64,000 nucleotides of DNA from Agrocybe praecox (taxonomy: Eukaryota > Basidiomycota > Agaricomycetes > Agaricales > Agrocybaceae), in assembly GCA_964017145.1 (NCBI GenBank), contig OZ024846.1, positions 1,922,001-1,986,000 on the forward strand, written 5' to 3'. The notes under the pieces were generated by a model, which was not told the DNA's origin, made no database searches, and saw only the letters and a list, made by a program, of their open reading frames with translations. Positions 22,347 to 33,418 of this stretch are shown here, in pieces. The first letter of the stretch is position 1. Every line of letters begins with the position of its first letter. The position numbers were made by a program, and so were the translations under genes.

Positions 22347-23994
22347 TTAGATAATGGCGTTGACGTCCTCCATTGTGGGGGCGTTGGGGCGTCGTGATGG
22401 CAGGTCGTAAGCAGGAGGCGAGTAGGCATTGGTACGAGGACCTTTCGGGTGCATAGTGGCAATTTCTACTGGCTCGGAAAGGAGGGTGGCTGAGTCAGAC
22501 GAGATTCCGACTGCAGTGAAGGGACACAGGACTACGGCGTACTACAAGATTTTAATTTTAATTTTTTAAAAAAAAATAAGGATTGTCTGGTCAAAGAAAA
22601 ACTCACGGATATGCTGAAATGGCCCAACTCAGATGTGGGCCTGAGGTCCTTCGCCAGTCTGATTTCGCCTTCGAGATGTCGAATCGTCGAAGTACTGATG
22701 GCATCGGCGGCCGTCGATGACCACCAAACTGCAGTACCCATATCCTCAACGGTCTCATTCCAAGCAACATCGCGCCGCGACGAAGCTGACTTGTTGTAGA
22801 ACCTGACTCGCCGTCTCAGCGAGACGACGATCGACGTCGGCAAGGAGAGCATATCGAGAACCTGTGGTTCCGGTCCTTCCAGTGTCAGGAAACAAGGCAA
22901 CACCGTACCTCTTGCATAACACAGCTGATCATCGGTTTGTCAGTTGCTTTTCCTATTCCACAGATGAGAGATGGCTTACTGGTTTCGCAAGTGACAGCTA
23001 AGAATAAAAATAAAACCAAAATCATTTAATTTTATATATATCGAAAGCAAAAACATTATATTGCTTACTGTGCATTTAGCCTCGAAGCGATGGGAACTGA
23101 ACAAAGTACCTCGAATAGCTACGGGGCGGAGGATCTTCCAACCATCTGGATCCGTCGAAGGACCGGGAAGAGGCAGGAATTGCTGATATGCAAGCTGCCG
23201 GAGTAACGAAGGAGGATCAGGCCTGGTACTTGGAACGTAGCCAAACGCAGTCTTGATCCTATGTTTTCATGATGAGCACCCAACCAGTCACTCAAACGAG
23301 AGTACACTGTGAACTGACTTATTATCCGCCCGTAGCTTGCCGCGTGAAACGATTATGGAGAGATCGTACTGAACGCTGACTCGTGTTTGTCGTTCAAGGA
23401 ATGTTTCCGGCAATCGGAAAACACGCGTCTCGCCTGAACCTGTTGGAACTGTCACTGCTCTATGAAGAACAATTGACAACGGCCAGACGCAGTGACCAAG
23501 CAGTTTGCTGCTGCTGGTGCCATCCAATGTCCGTGAACCCTCCGTCTTGGACCAGATCAACTGGCTCTGGTTAAGGAAAACGAAACAATCGTCTACACCA
23601 GAGCCTGTGATAACACGACCAGTCACCTAATTTCGTGTCGGATTCTTCAATGAAAACTAGAGGATAAAACAAAGAAACATACCACAGCCGTTACAGCCTG
23701 GATAGAGTCACCCCTCTCGGCATCGAGTTCCACCTGTCCGGTAATATTCTCCTTCTCAAAGAACGTAGGCAGCGACTTTGATGATTTAGCGCTGCTGTAG
23801 ATCTTGAGAGTAACCCATGGCTTTGGCTTTCCGTCAGAGAGTTGAAAGACGTGCTCTGTGGGTTCCCGATGTAGATTGACGGGTTGAGCCAGGGTACTAC
23901 GACGGGTGTATGGAGGGAGCTCTGAGCCAGAGAGTGGTGCCGGACCAGGCCTGGTGGAGAATCTCCTGTAACGAGGTGGGGACGACGCGTCCAT
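22347..23994 (-). CDS. arrestin-related trafficking adaptor-like protein, copy B
   Basis: Second tandem paralog with the same architecture: leader with SELPPYTRR, arrestin-N (LPTFFEKENITGQVELDAE; VWPLSIVLHRAV; RLPETFLERQTRVSVQYDLSI), the paralog-specific box FGYVPSTRPDPPSLLRQLAYQQ...DPDGW, and arrestin-C beginning CYARGTVLPCFLTLEG and followed by SIVVSLRRRVRFY. The tail contains YSPPAYDLPS, a PPxY motif, so Rsp5-type ligase binding is expected. Intron positions match the other copies, including an 18-nt exon at 22980-22997 coding LSLAKP, and the last intron falls just before YAVVLCPFTAVG. It is likely a substrate adaptor for endocytosis; cargo unknown. Confidence 0.82.
22980..22997 (-). other. 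18-nt microexon of arrestin copy B
   Basis: Phase-0 exon coding LSLAKP, between a TAG acceptor and a GTAAGC donor, joining EAKCT to LCYARG. Confidence 0.78.
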
Positions 23995-24723
23995 TGAGGG
24001 ACAGAGAATGGTGGATAACTTGAGGAATACATTGTCGTCTTTAAAAGGAGAATACCGTCCAATTGTTTCTGGATGAACGAGTTCATCATCCCATTCTCAC
24101 GACCTCTCAATTGTCTTCTCTCCATCCCGCCAACCCACAGGTCCTCCCTTGCTAAATCTAGTTGTACGAGAAATTATTGTCTATTGTCCATCCTTGACTC
24201 ATACGGATATTCATCGCACGGGCTGCTGTCAGTTTCTTATTGTTAAGTCTCTCGCTTCTGGCCGTACTTGGGTCGCCAGGGTCGGCGATCACTCCTCGAC
24301 CACGCATTATGACTTTCCCCGCGTCTTTTCCTCCACAACTCAAAAGACTACAATTAACTGCGTGTCAATGAAATGATGGAACCCAGTCACCGTGTTTCTC
24401 AGACCTCTATACCCGAATATCATAAAGCGTCTACATAGGGCGTCTATGCACGCCGCAGCACGGTAAACCGGAGTGATTTCTGCGTAGAATTCTTTGTCAT
24501 ATTAGTTTACATACTACTACGTAAATAATACAACATATCGTCGATCGAAGGTGTACTTAGGCAAGTATGGAGTCAAATATAGTCCTTTTAAAATACCATC
24601 GGAAAATGGAAGTACCAGGAGATAAAGTAATACTAGAATTAAGTGTGGGCAAATAGGTGACCTGTGTGGGTGGCATAATTCGACAATTTAAGATGTCATG
24701 GCGTCTTTAAACGGGGCATATCT
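23995..24723. other. intergenic region between arrestin copies B and C
   Basis: Promoter of copy B and 3' region of copy C. Only short unsupported open frames (24149-24376) are present; no repeat or RNA gene seen. Confidence 0.5.
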
Positions 24724-26571
24724 TCATAGAAATACCATACGATTTGGCAAGAAATCGTAAGATCTGTCGGGAATGGGTGAACTGTCTTCATAGCCAGGAG
24801 GAGCTAACATCCTAGGACGAGGGCCAGGAGCATAGACATTGACGATTTCCAAAGACTGCTCTATCAGTGGTTCTGTATCTTCTGAGGTGACTCCAGGTGC
24901 ATCGAAAGGGAATAGGACAGCGGAGTACTAAGAAAAAGGAGGAGAGAGATTTGATCAACTCCACTTGATGTGACGGAATGGAAAGATTAAACTTACTTCT
25001 ATCCGGAAGTGTCCCATCGCAGAGCTTGGGTTAGCATCAGGTTTGAGATGTAGCTCTCCATTGATATATCTCACCCCTCGGATATCGGGTGTTTCTGTGG
25101 AAGGCCACCAGGTGGCAAGCTGTGAATGGTCAATTGCGTCTTTCCAAGCTAAAGACTCCAATGTTTTATCTGGATTCAAATGCGACTTGATTCGTCTCCT
25201 CAACCGCAGCACGATTGCTCTCGGTGATGAGAGAAGATCCAACGCTTGCTCGTCAGGGCTTTCCAGGCGCAGACAAAAGGGAATTGAGGATCCTCTCGTG
25301 TAAGAAAGCTAGTGAATGATATTTAGAGACAATGGATTGAGTGAGCTGGAGGAAGGTATCGCGTACAGGTTTGGCAAGATAGAGCTAACCAAATGTGTTT
25401 ATGAGCTTACGGCGCCAATGCTTACCAGGGAATGCTGATTAAATAAACGTACCGAGCATCCTACTTGAACCGTCCTGTTCCCAAACACGGAAATTCGGAT
25501 CTGAACGGGGTCAGGAGAATGCCAGCCGTCCGGATCCACGATAGGGCCAAGTATTGGCGATCCCTCTAGGTAAGCAAGTCTTCTCAAAGGAGGAAAGGGT
25601 GGAGGAGGCTTTGCAGATATAAACCCAAATTGCGCTGGTATTCTAGTGGTAAGGACTCGTTAATATCGTCATGACTGACATTATAGTAATGTCAAAGAGA
25701 AAAAATTACCATACCTATAATCAGTGCGGAGCTTGCCTCTGTGCAGACGCAGAGATATCTCGTAGCAGATGCTAGCACGCGCATGACGCTCGCTAAACGT
25801 TTGAGGGGGTTCGAAGACTTGTGGTTCATTCCGGGGACCAAAAGGCAAAACAACTTGCTTTGGTAATTCGATGGAAAACTGCCAGGTGTAGTCGCCTTGT
25901 AGTTTACCTGCAAACTTGGGAGATGGAGGCCGATTTCCACTGGAATCTGCACCCTCGGGACTAGGTGAAGGTACAGGGGTAGAATCTCCATTATCTGAGC
26001 TCGTGTTCTGGGGTTCTCCATCGCTTTGGGACCACAGCGTGCGTTGAATGTCGACGAAAGTCAGTTGTTCTCCCTGATTGGCACCCGTAATCATTTGTCC
26101 GCGTACCTAACGTGCAAAATTAGCCATTTACTTCGGCCAATAAGAGTCAAATTTAAGTTTAATCATGCATGCCATTGCATGGCCAACGGACGCCTTTTTA
26201 TATACAAGGTGTCAAGGGAAGGGAAAGCGAATTTCTAGCTTGGAAGTACTCACGGAAACAACTACACTTTGAATAGTGTCCGGTCTGTCCATGCTCAGAC
26301 GCACTCGTCCCCTTATAGGCGTTCCTTCGATAAATGTCGGCATAGTTTTCGAATAAGAGCCTTCAGAGATGATGGTCAGAATGGCGAATGGCTTTCCTTT
26401 CTTCTTGATTTCATGATAGAACTCTTTAGGTTCTGGTCGAGATACGGCTGCTGCTGCTCGAGTGTTCCGACCAGGAGTATACGCCGGTAGTTCCACTTCA
26501 TCTGGCGGTGGAGCATAGCCTGAGTATGACGGTGGGAGTTGAGCAAAGATGGGGGCAGCAGCAGCAGACAT
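24724..26571 (-). CDS. arrestin-related trafficking adaptor-like protein, copy C
   Basis: Third tandem paralog. Leader with PPPDEVELPAYTPG (LPAY), arrestin-N (MPTFIEGTPIRGRVRLSMD; MITGANQGEQLTFVDIQRTLWSQ; TWQFSIELPKQVVLPFG; FSERHARASICYEISLRLHRGK), then FGFISAKPPPPFPPLRRLAYLEGSP...DPDGW and arrestin-C (SYTRGSSIPFCLRLES; AIVLRLRRRIKSH; GELHLKPDANPSSAMGHFRIE). A Ser/Pro/Asn-rich insertion follows the WSQ segment. The tail has MLAPPGYEDSS, a PPxY motif. The 18-nt exon (25367-25384) codes LYLAKP. It is closest in sequence to copy D. Probable role: adaptor linking membrane cargo to an Rsp5-like ubiquitin ligase. Confidence 0.83.
25367..25384 (-). other. 18-nt microexon of arrestin copy C
   Basis: Phase-0 exon coding LYLAKP, between a TAG acceptor and a GTACGC donor, joining VQVGCS to LSYTRG. 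Confidence 0.78.
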
Positions 26572-28211
26572 GGTGGTTCAACAGAAAGAAGGGAAGACCT
26601 AAGCCGAGCAAGAGTGCAAGCCAGAATGTTCAGTCAAAAGTAGTTTCGTCTGAATGAATGATGGGAATCAACTCGAAGCCGTGCCCAAAATTAACCATCG
26701 GGCATATAACATCATCTTCACAGCCACACTGGGTACTAGTAGGGAAAATCATAAGGCACCTTAAGGCACCCAGCATGTCCAAACATTTCATTTGATATTT
26801 CGCCGATATGTTACAGTTCAACTAGTTCATCATTCAAACTGTACGGGGGCTGGCAATCATTCAATACACAGGTGCGCAATCTATGGCTTCCAACCCTCCC
26901 TGTGAATTTATTCAGAGTGAGTACCAGCAACACGATGAACACGGAAGATTCACGAACATATCCCGAGCCCCATGTGCAGCAAACTGGCTGCGCAGGACAA
27001 CTCTGCATACTCAAGGAAATCCCTGATATAGGAGTGCATGTCAATCCGACATAATAGCTGGGAGCCAGGTTGATACCCAAAAGCTGAAGGATTTGTGCCG
27101 CTGGGGGATCTGAGGCCTGTTTATGTTATTTGAAAAGTCGGTCAGGATCGGAGACCCGGGTGGCAGTAAAATCTCGTGCGCACCCTCATGAGAGATTGGC
27201 AACATAAAAGTGCCCCAGCGCACATGCTGACTGGCATGGCTATTTGACGGCGAGAGAGCGAGCCGCTCACATCACGCTAATTGTAGAACCTTGTGAGTTG
27301 TTTTCTGATATATACCTACTTATAGGCGACGTGCATCAGGGACTAACCACGACGAGCTCATCCGAAACAGGAGTGGCAGCAGCGAGGATAAACAAACACG
27401 CGGAAAGGTGGGCGAAGAGTCTGAGCAACATCTTTCACACAACAGTCTACAAATCTTTCAAGCGTTTATATGCTATACGTCCTGTTTTCAGGGCGCCAGG
27501 GACACATCTGATTACAGCGTTGAGTGGTACTCAACTCGACCTGGCGCGACGCAATTTCACCGCCAGGGTTGCGGGTAATTATTGTCGAAGACATAATTTA
27601 CGCAGGTTCAGTCAAATTTTGCGACTACAATGATCAATACCATGGACTAGACACAATCCCACATTGAAATCCGGCCTGTCAGCTCAGTGTTTTTATAAAT
27701 GGTTCATTGAATAGGTTATATGCATGCATACTTCGCTCTGTCATTTGCTAATACATGATCAATTCCTTGGGTGAGAGAGACGCAGGGGGCTTTGTCATTC
27801 CTTAAGCGCTCATAACTCCGAGGACTATCACTGAAGCCGTCATCCACATACACCGACCTGTATAACGGCTCATGTCAACTGGCACACAGTCACTACCGAA
27901 ACATTACCTGGGTAATCTATTCAGTAACATTCCATGTGTGAACAATTACACTCGAAAATGCTCAATTATGTCGGCAGGCGCTTACTGAAATGCGCTCCAA
28001 ATATTGCTGAAGGTGAGCAATTCGTCTATAAATAGAATATTACAACGGGCATAACGACTAATAGATATGTTATTTCTACACATTAAGTATACATACGACA
28101 GAAATAAAAATATAGCATTATTGACACTAAAAATATATGGCGAATTCATCAATGAAGATATCCGCTCGACCAAAGTCCCAATCGATTGAAAGAAAGAGAA
28201 TCAAAGGAATG
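26572..28211. other. 1.6-kb intergenic region between arrestin copies C and D
   Basis: Contains the promoter of copy C and the 3' region of copy D. A 129-codon plus-strand frame at 27244-27633 has no recognisable domain, and I do not call it. No arrestin-like remnant is visible here, although the gap is about twice as wide as the others. Confidence 0.45.
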
Positions 28212-29975
28212 CTAGAGCGGCGGTTGTGCAAGCATATCGGACTCGTACCCTGCTGGTGCAAACTTTTTTGGGCGAGGACCATGTGCAAACGAAGTAACAA
28301 TATCGACAGGATATTCTAGTAACGGATCTTGGCTTGATGGCTCAAAACCCGCTATCTGGAATGGTAACATTACCACTGAATACTAGTGAGGAGAAAGAAC
28401 ATCATCAGCCATCAAGTCTCTCAAGTAGCACATGGAGCCACACGTCTTAAATAGAGTAGAGACGCACTCACTTCAATTCGGAAATCCAACATAGCAGAAG
28501 TAGGCTTCATATCAGGTCGGAGATGAATTTCACCATTCAAAAAACGAGCACGCTCATGGCCCCTGCTAGAATACGAAGGTCCATCCGGTCTCGAAGAAAA
28601 TGACGAATGTTCGGCATGGGAAGGCCACCAGACTGCTGGGTGCGAATACTCAATTGCATCTCTTGCGTAATTGGTTCCAACTCTGTACTGGTTCGAATGA
28701 TACCGAATTCGACGCTTGAGAACGACCAAAATAGCTCTGGGCGCGGAAATCAAGTCAAGGACCTGCCTGTCGCCGCTCTCTAGTCGCAAACAACATGGTA
28801 TCAGAGACCCTCTCGTATAGAAAAGCTGGAGAACAAATACGTCAAAATCTTTCGAACGTTCATGACTGGATATGACAATTAACTACTAACCGGTCTAGCC
28901 AAAAAAAGCTTGCAAAGTAGCCGAGGTGGATAAGTCGAGGAAATTGATTGGAGCAAAATGTCAAAACTTACTGTGCAACCAATGTGGGCAACGTGGTGAT
29001 TGAGTACAGTTCCTGTCGCCGTAACCGTGGTTCTAGAGTACCACCCTTCTGGATCAACGGTTGGACCAAGAAGTGGCGAATTCTCTTGATATGCCAGTCT
29101 GCGCATTGGAGGAAGAGAGGGGGGTCGTGAAATAGGAATGAAGCCAAATTTTGCCGATGTTCTACGAGAAAATGTCATCTGGAGCTGGTTAACAAGCACT
29201 AGATATCATACCTATCATCTGGTTGGAACTTCCCCCGACCAATTCTCAAATATACTTCGTAGTTGATGGTCCCCTTTGCAAGTCTTTCGTTGAATGTTTG
29301 GGGTAATTTGAAGGTCCTTAATTCGTTATCCTTCCCATAAGGCAGAGTTACATCCACTGGGAGTTGAATAGAAAAAGGCCATATGTATTCACCATGAAGT
29401 TTGCCGTTAAATTTGGATGAAGATGACGCAGAGGTCAAAACATTCGTCGAAGGGGAAGGATTTTGGCTTGAAGAACTGTCGGCGTTGAGCGGCCTGCCAC
29501 TTGATTGTGACCAAAGAGTATACGACAAATCAAGAAAAGTAACCATTTGGTCAGGATTCGCTCCCGTCAGGTATTGCCCTTGAATCTGATAGCGAAGAGA
29601 TACAAGGCTTCAATGTCTTTTGGTTCTAGCTTCTGGAGTGCAAGGAAAATCGCCTGCAGTACTCACATAAATGACTACGGACCGTATTACTTCCGGGTTT
29701 TCCAGACTAAGATGAACCCGTCCTTCCACATTCTTGTCTTGCAAGATCGTCGGCATATGTTTTGAAAACAGCCTCTCTGCAACGAGCGTCAAAACAGCAA
29801 ATGATTTGCCTTTCCTGGCCTTCACGTCGTAGTGGAACTCTTTCATTTCTCCATTTCCCCTCGAAGATCGAGACGAGGAACTTCGCGTACTTGCGACATA
29901 GCCCGAATTGTTGGAGGTAGAGGCTCTTGGGAACATAGAAGTGTCATCAGAACGAGAGCGAATGTGAGGCATCAT
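28212..29975 (-). CDS. arrestin-related trafficking adaptor-like protein, copy D
   Basis: Fourth paralog, closest to copy C: MPTILQDKNVEGRVHLSLE, QYLTGANPDQMVTFLDLSYTLWSQ, IWPFSIQLPVDVTLPYG, FNERLAKGTINYEVYLRIGRGKF, FGFIPISRPPSLPPMRRLAYQENSP...DPEGW, FYTRGSLIPCCLRLES, RRIRYHSNQY, GEIHLRPDMKPTSAMLDFRIE. The leader is a Ser/Arg-rich stretch (STRSSSSRSSRG) instead of the L/P-P-x-Y box, and the tail reads KKFAPAGYESD, so the C-terminal PPxY has become PAGY. It therefore lacks both motifs that the other copies would use to hold an Rsp5-like ligase, which suggests altered partner choice. The fold itself looks intact and spliceable. Either of the two adjacent ATGs at 29970-29975 could start it. Confidence 0.82.
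28891..28908 (-). other. 18-nt microexon of arrestin copy D
   Basis: Phase-0 exon coding LFLARP, between a GCAAG acceptor and a GTTAGT donor, joining HIGCT to LFYTRG. Confidence 0.77.
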
Positions 29976-30580
29976 GATAGGTTTGCTCTCGAGGAAAAGT
30001 GCATTATTGAACGCAGCAAAAGAGGATGAGTCATGGAGGAATAGTAGCCGCGGCTTTTAAGATGACGAGCAATGAAGAATCCAGGAATAGAGTTCCCCAG
30101 GTACATGCGATACTGGCTTTCGATGATACATCAACCATGTGGAATCTACGAGCCCAAGTGAAATGAAGGGTGGTCGTGCAGGTAGTTACACACTGAAAGG
30201 TCCAGCGTCAAAAATAGCCCTAAAGGGACCTGGAATAACTCGGCCGAGTCACACGGATTTGATCGGACTATTCCGGTCTGTGTACCCATCCTTGGCAACA
30301 TCTCTCTCTGGAAAGATAGTCATTCAAGACTCTATAGAAAAAACCCTCAGGGAGCGAGAGAAAATCACAGAGCCCGTAGGCATCACAAGTTTCAGAATCG
30401 AAGCACTGCACACGGACGCCGAGATGATACACGGGGAGGCATCTATTTCTGACAAACACCACACTACATTAGTCAAGCACCCACATGGGTTCAGTCGACC
30501 GCAACAGTGACAAGCCTTGCGCGCTCAACAGCGCTCGAGAACCAGAATGTAGAATTAACCGTCCACGTTTATTGATTCGC
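29976..30580. other. intergenic region
   Basis: Promoter of arrestin copy D and 3' region of the Atg22-like gene. A plus-strand open frame at 30139-30510 is not supported by any family pattern or splice structure. Confidence 0.5.
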
Positions 30581-33104
30581 CTATAGCTCAGTTTCAAATG
30601 CTTGCCGGCCACGTTCAGCGAGGATAAACTCGTCGCATTCAATTCGGCTTTTGGTGACGTCAACTTTCCAAAGAAAGACAGTACTAAAAACACCTCTAAT
30701 TATGGATTCAGCCTGTGCCAGATGAACACATGGATATTTAAAATGGAAACTCACAGTCCAAACAAGAAAGCGAATGGCATATTGTCGTTATTTCCCGAAG
30801 CTGTGACGATAGCACTCGAAACGAGAGGTCCTATAAAGGCAGAAGTTTTGCCAACCTGATGAATATAAATTGAGAACGACAACGAACTTCTAAAGAGCAT
30901 GGAAATTGTGTTACGTACGACCGAAAATAATGCGAAAAATAAGAACCTAGTAGAGGTAACTTCAGTTTGAAACTCTCCAAGTATAAAATATACGCACATC
31001 TGGGGCAACGGTGAAACTTCACTTATCATAGTTTGGCTGTATGCATACCAAGGGCATATCATCAGACCATACACCACCTGATACAACCTGCGCGGCAGAC
31101 GGAGGTCAGATAAAGAAGGCATTAAGATCGGGAACATCATATACCAGATTTCCCATACGTGTTTAAATCCAAATTTGTCTGTATGAACGCCAATTAATCC
31201 CCATATCGTCAATATCTGGTTACGATTTAATGTGAGTCGGGTAAGCTGGAGACACATCTTTCAAACACCAACAAGAATCCATAGGACAACGAAAGACAGC
31301 ATCTACCAAGTAAATCAGAACATGAGTACTACAGATATATCGCCATCAAGCCGATAATGCCTACCGCTTTCGTCGAAATTTTATAGTGTTTCTGGACACG
31401 CCAAAAGATACTGTCGAAATGAGCCGTATCCGTAAATTTGATTAGGACACTAACAAACTTGGTGAGAAACAGTCACTCACTAAATCCCTAGTCCTTGGGC
31501 GACGATCCCAACAATCAGAAGCAAAGTTAGGTCCAGGGTAGAGTAGGAAACTACGCTGATATAGGATCAGCTTACTCCTTCAGCGTTGTATAGAAACAAT
31601 AAATACCTGTTCTGCAAAGTAGCAATAACCGTGCTAAAGATAAGATTTAGATTCGATTAAGTTGTCGGTTATCAAGTGTTGTGTGGATATAATCAATGCG
31701 ACCTACACCGTAGTGTTCAGGACATCACCCCTGGAGATAAATTTTCAGCGATCAGCAACTTCATGATGTCGAGGGGAAGTAACTCACATTAGAAAATAGA
31801 AGATCAAATAAAGAAATGTCTGTTTCAGACGTAAACACTCTCTAAAGGCCACAACAATCTGCTTAAATCCAATAGTTAACAATGATACTCCTGAGGGAAG
31901 GTCTAATCCAGGACGTCGCTTCTCAAACAAGAACCACGGTAATGAGCAAACGACTGCATCAAGGGACAAATTTCGAAACTTATGAGCATCGATAATAGCG
32001 AGTAGTATTGCCAAGTACTTACGCCACACAGCACCAGAGAAAGCGATCAACACGCTGAAAGCTTTTGTGTTGTTTTCCACACTTTTTTCAGAGTGTAGGC
32101 CCCGGAGTATTCCAACCATAACGGCAAGAATGATGATCTCTCCAGCCGAGCAAATAGCGAATGACATGTTGGATATACGGTTTCGAGATAACGAGTGAAA
32201 AAGTTCATGATCTTCAGGGCTGAAAAAGCATCACTTAACGAATCGAAAGATAATCGCCGATCAAGACATACGATTTCCTGCCATTTTCCACTTCATCTTT
32301 CGATGACTTGACTTCGGGTAAGTTGCTTGCAAGACCTGGAAACGCGGCAGTCCAAAATGTCAAGGAACACTATGGGTTCCGGAGTAAGGTCAAATTCATG
32401 TCGATAACTTGGATGATCTTACCTGATAGGTAATCACTGGATGATACATCTTTATTCCTGGGTGTGATGAGCGTGTAATTATAAAGCTTACGACCAAGGA
32501 TATACAAAGCTACTCCAGCGCGCCATTGAGATGGGTTTTCGACACCAAGCCAAGCAAACGATACGGCGACTGCGAACAAGGTAAAGAAAATAGTAATATT
32601 TGGCCTGGATGGTCTGTTAGGTCAAAAGGGGGGCAAAAGTTAATGTACGAGCCTCCAACGACCGTAGTCAGCCCAAGCTCCAATGAACAAGAGTAAAGCG
32701 GCCTGAATAGCAAAACTGATGCCATTCGTGAGCAGCACGATAGAATTAACTATGAATAAACAAAACCGTCTAGTCAACGATCTTGAGAAGGATATATGTT
32801 TTTCCTTACTGTCACGGATCTTTCCAAGGTATGGCAGCACGCAACCGTTGATACCGCATGCTGACCCAGGACCTGCTATAGGATCGTATCCTGCAAGAAA
32901 AAGAAGATTCTGAAATTGAGAAGGACCGAAGTTGAATCCCGATAGTCCATTGTTTCCGACGTAGTAGAGATAGTATGACCAAAGCTCCAAGCGCGTCGTC
33001 GTCCACTTATCAGTCTCAGGAACAGATTCGGTTGCCCTTGCAAGTTCGATCATTCCAGACTGAGGAATCGCCGTTTTTGCATCCTCAGCTGCCATCATCA
33101 TCAT
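30581..33104 (-). CDS. ATG22: Atg22-like vacuolar amino acid effluxer (MFS-type)
   Basis: Multi-span vacuolar membrane permease that exports amino acids released by autophagic breakdown. Spliced pieces match the Atg22 family in order: ELWSYYLYYVGNNGLSGFNFG, CGINGCVLPY, SIVLLTNGISFAIQAALLLFIGAWADYG, VSFAWLGVENPSQW, LTFWTAAFPGLASNLPEV, SFAICSAGEIIILAVMVGIL, NNTKAFSVLIAFSGAVW, PWFLFEKRRPGLDLP, GFKQIVVAFRECLRLKQTFLYL, VHTDKFGFKHVWEIW, GLMICPWYAYSQTMISEVSP, RFLFFALFSVV, GKTSAFIGPLVSSAI and MPFAFLFGL, then VFLWKVDVTKSR near the end. More than ten short introns. The last intron contains an unused CACAG acceptor that would give a stop four codons later; the next acceptor restores the conserved tail. 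Four ATGs in a row (33093-33104) begin the frame. Fungi often carry several Atg22-like paralogs, so orthology to yeast ATG22 is not certain. Confidence 0.83.
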
Positions 33105-33418
33105 TTACAATGGCAGGGTTTAGGGTAGAGCAGCGTCCAGTTTGGAAACAAGGACCACACGGTTTTACGCGAACGAAGCGGCGTCAGACATAAGTAAGGC
33201 GCGCGAAAATGAGTGGAGAATTGAAGTGCAACTATTTTTGGCGACGGGCCGCGAGTGGATGCACGCGCGTTCACGTGTTTGTAATAATTGGAATATTCCC
33301 TGTGACGGTGACGGACAATCCCGGCCAACACCATACGCTCAACGTCGGCGTCGACAACCAAAACTCTGCTCTCATCATAATTTCCGGCTTGTTAAGGCTA
33401 TAGCCTAGTAGCTGCCGG
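33105..33418. promoter_or_regulatory. divergent promoter between the Atg22-like gene and MIC60
   Basis: About 314 bp between the two start codons, so both genes must share or closely abut core promoters. I see no clear TATA box. Confidence 0.5.

Noticed and set aside
27244..27633. 129-codon plus-strand frame between arrestin copies
   Set aside because: No recognisable motif, no codon-position pattern evident, and no splice partners.
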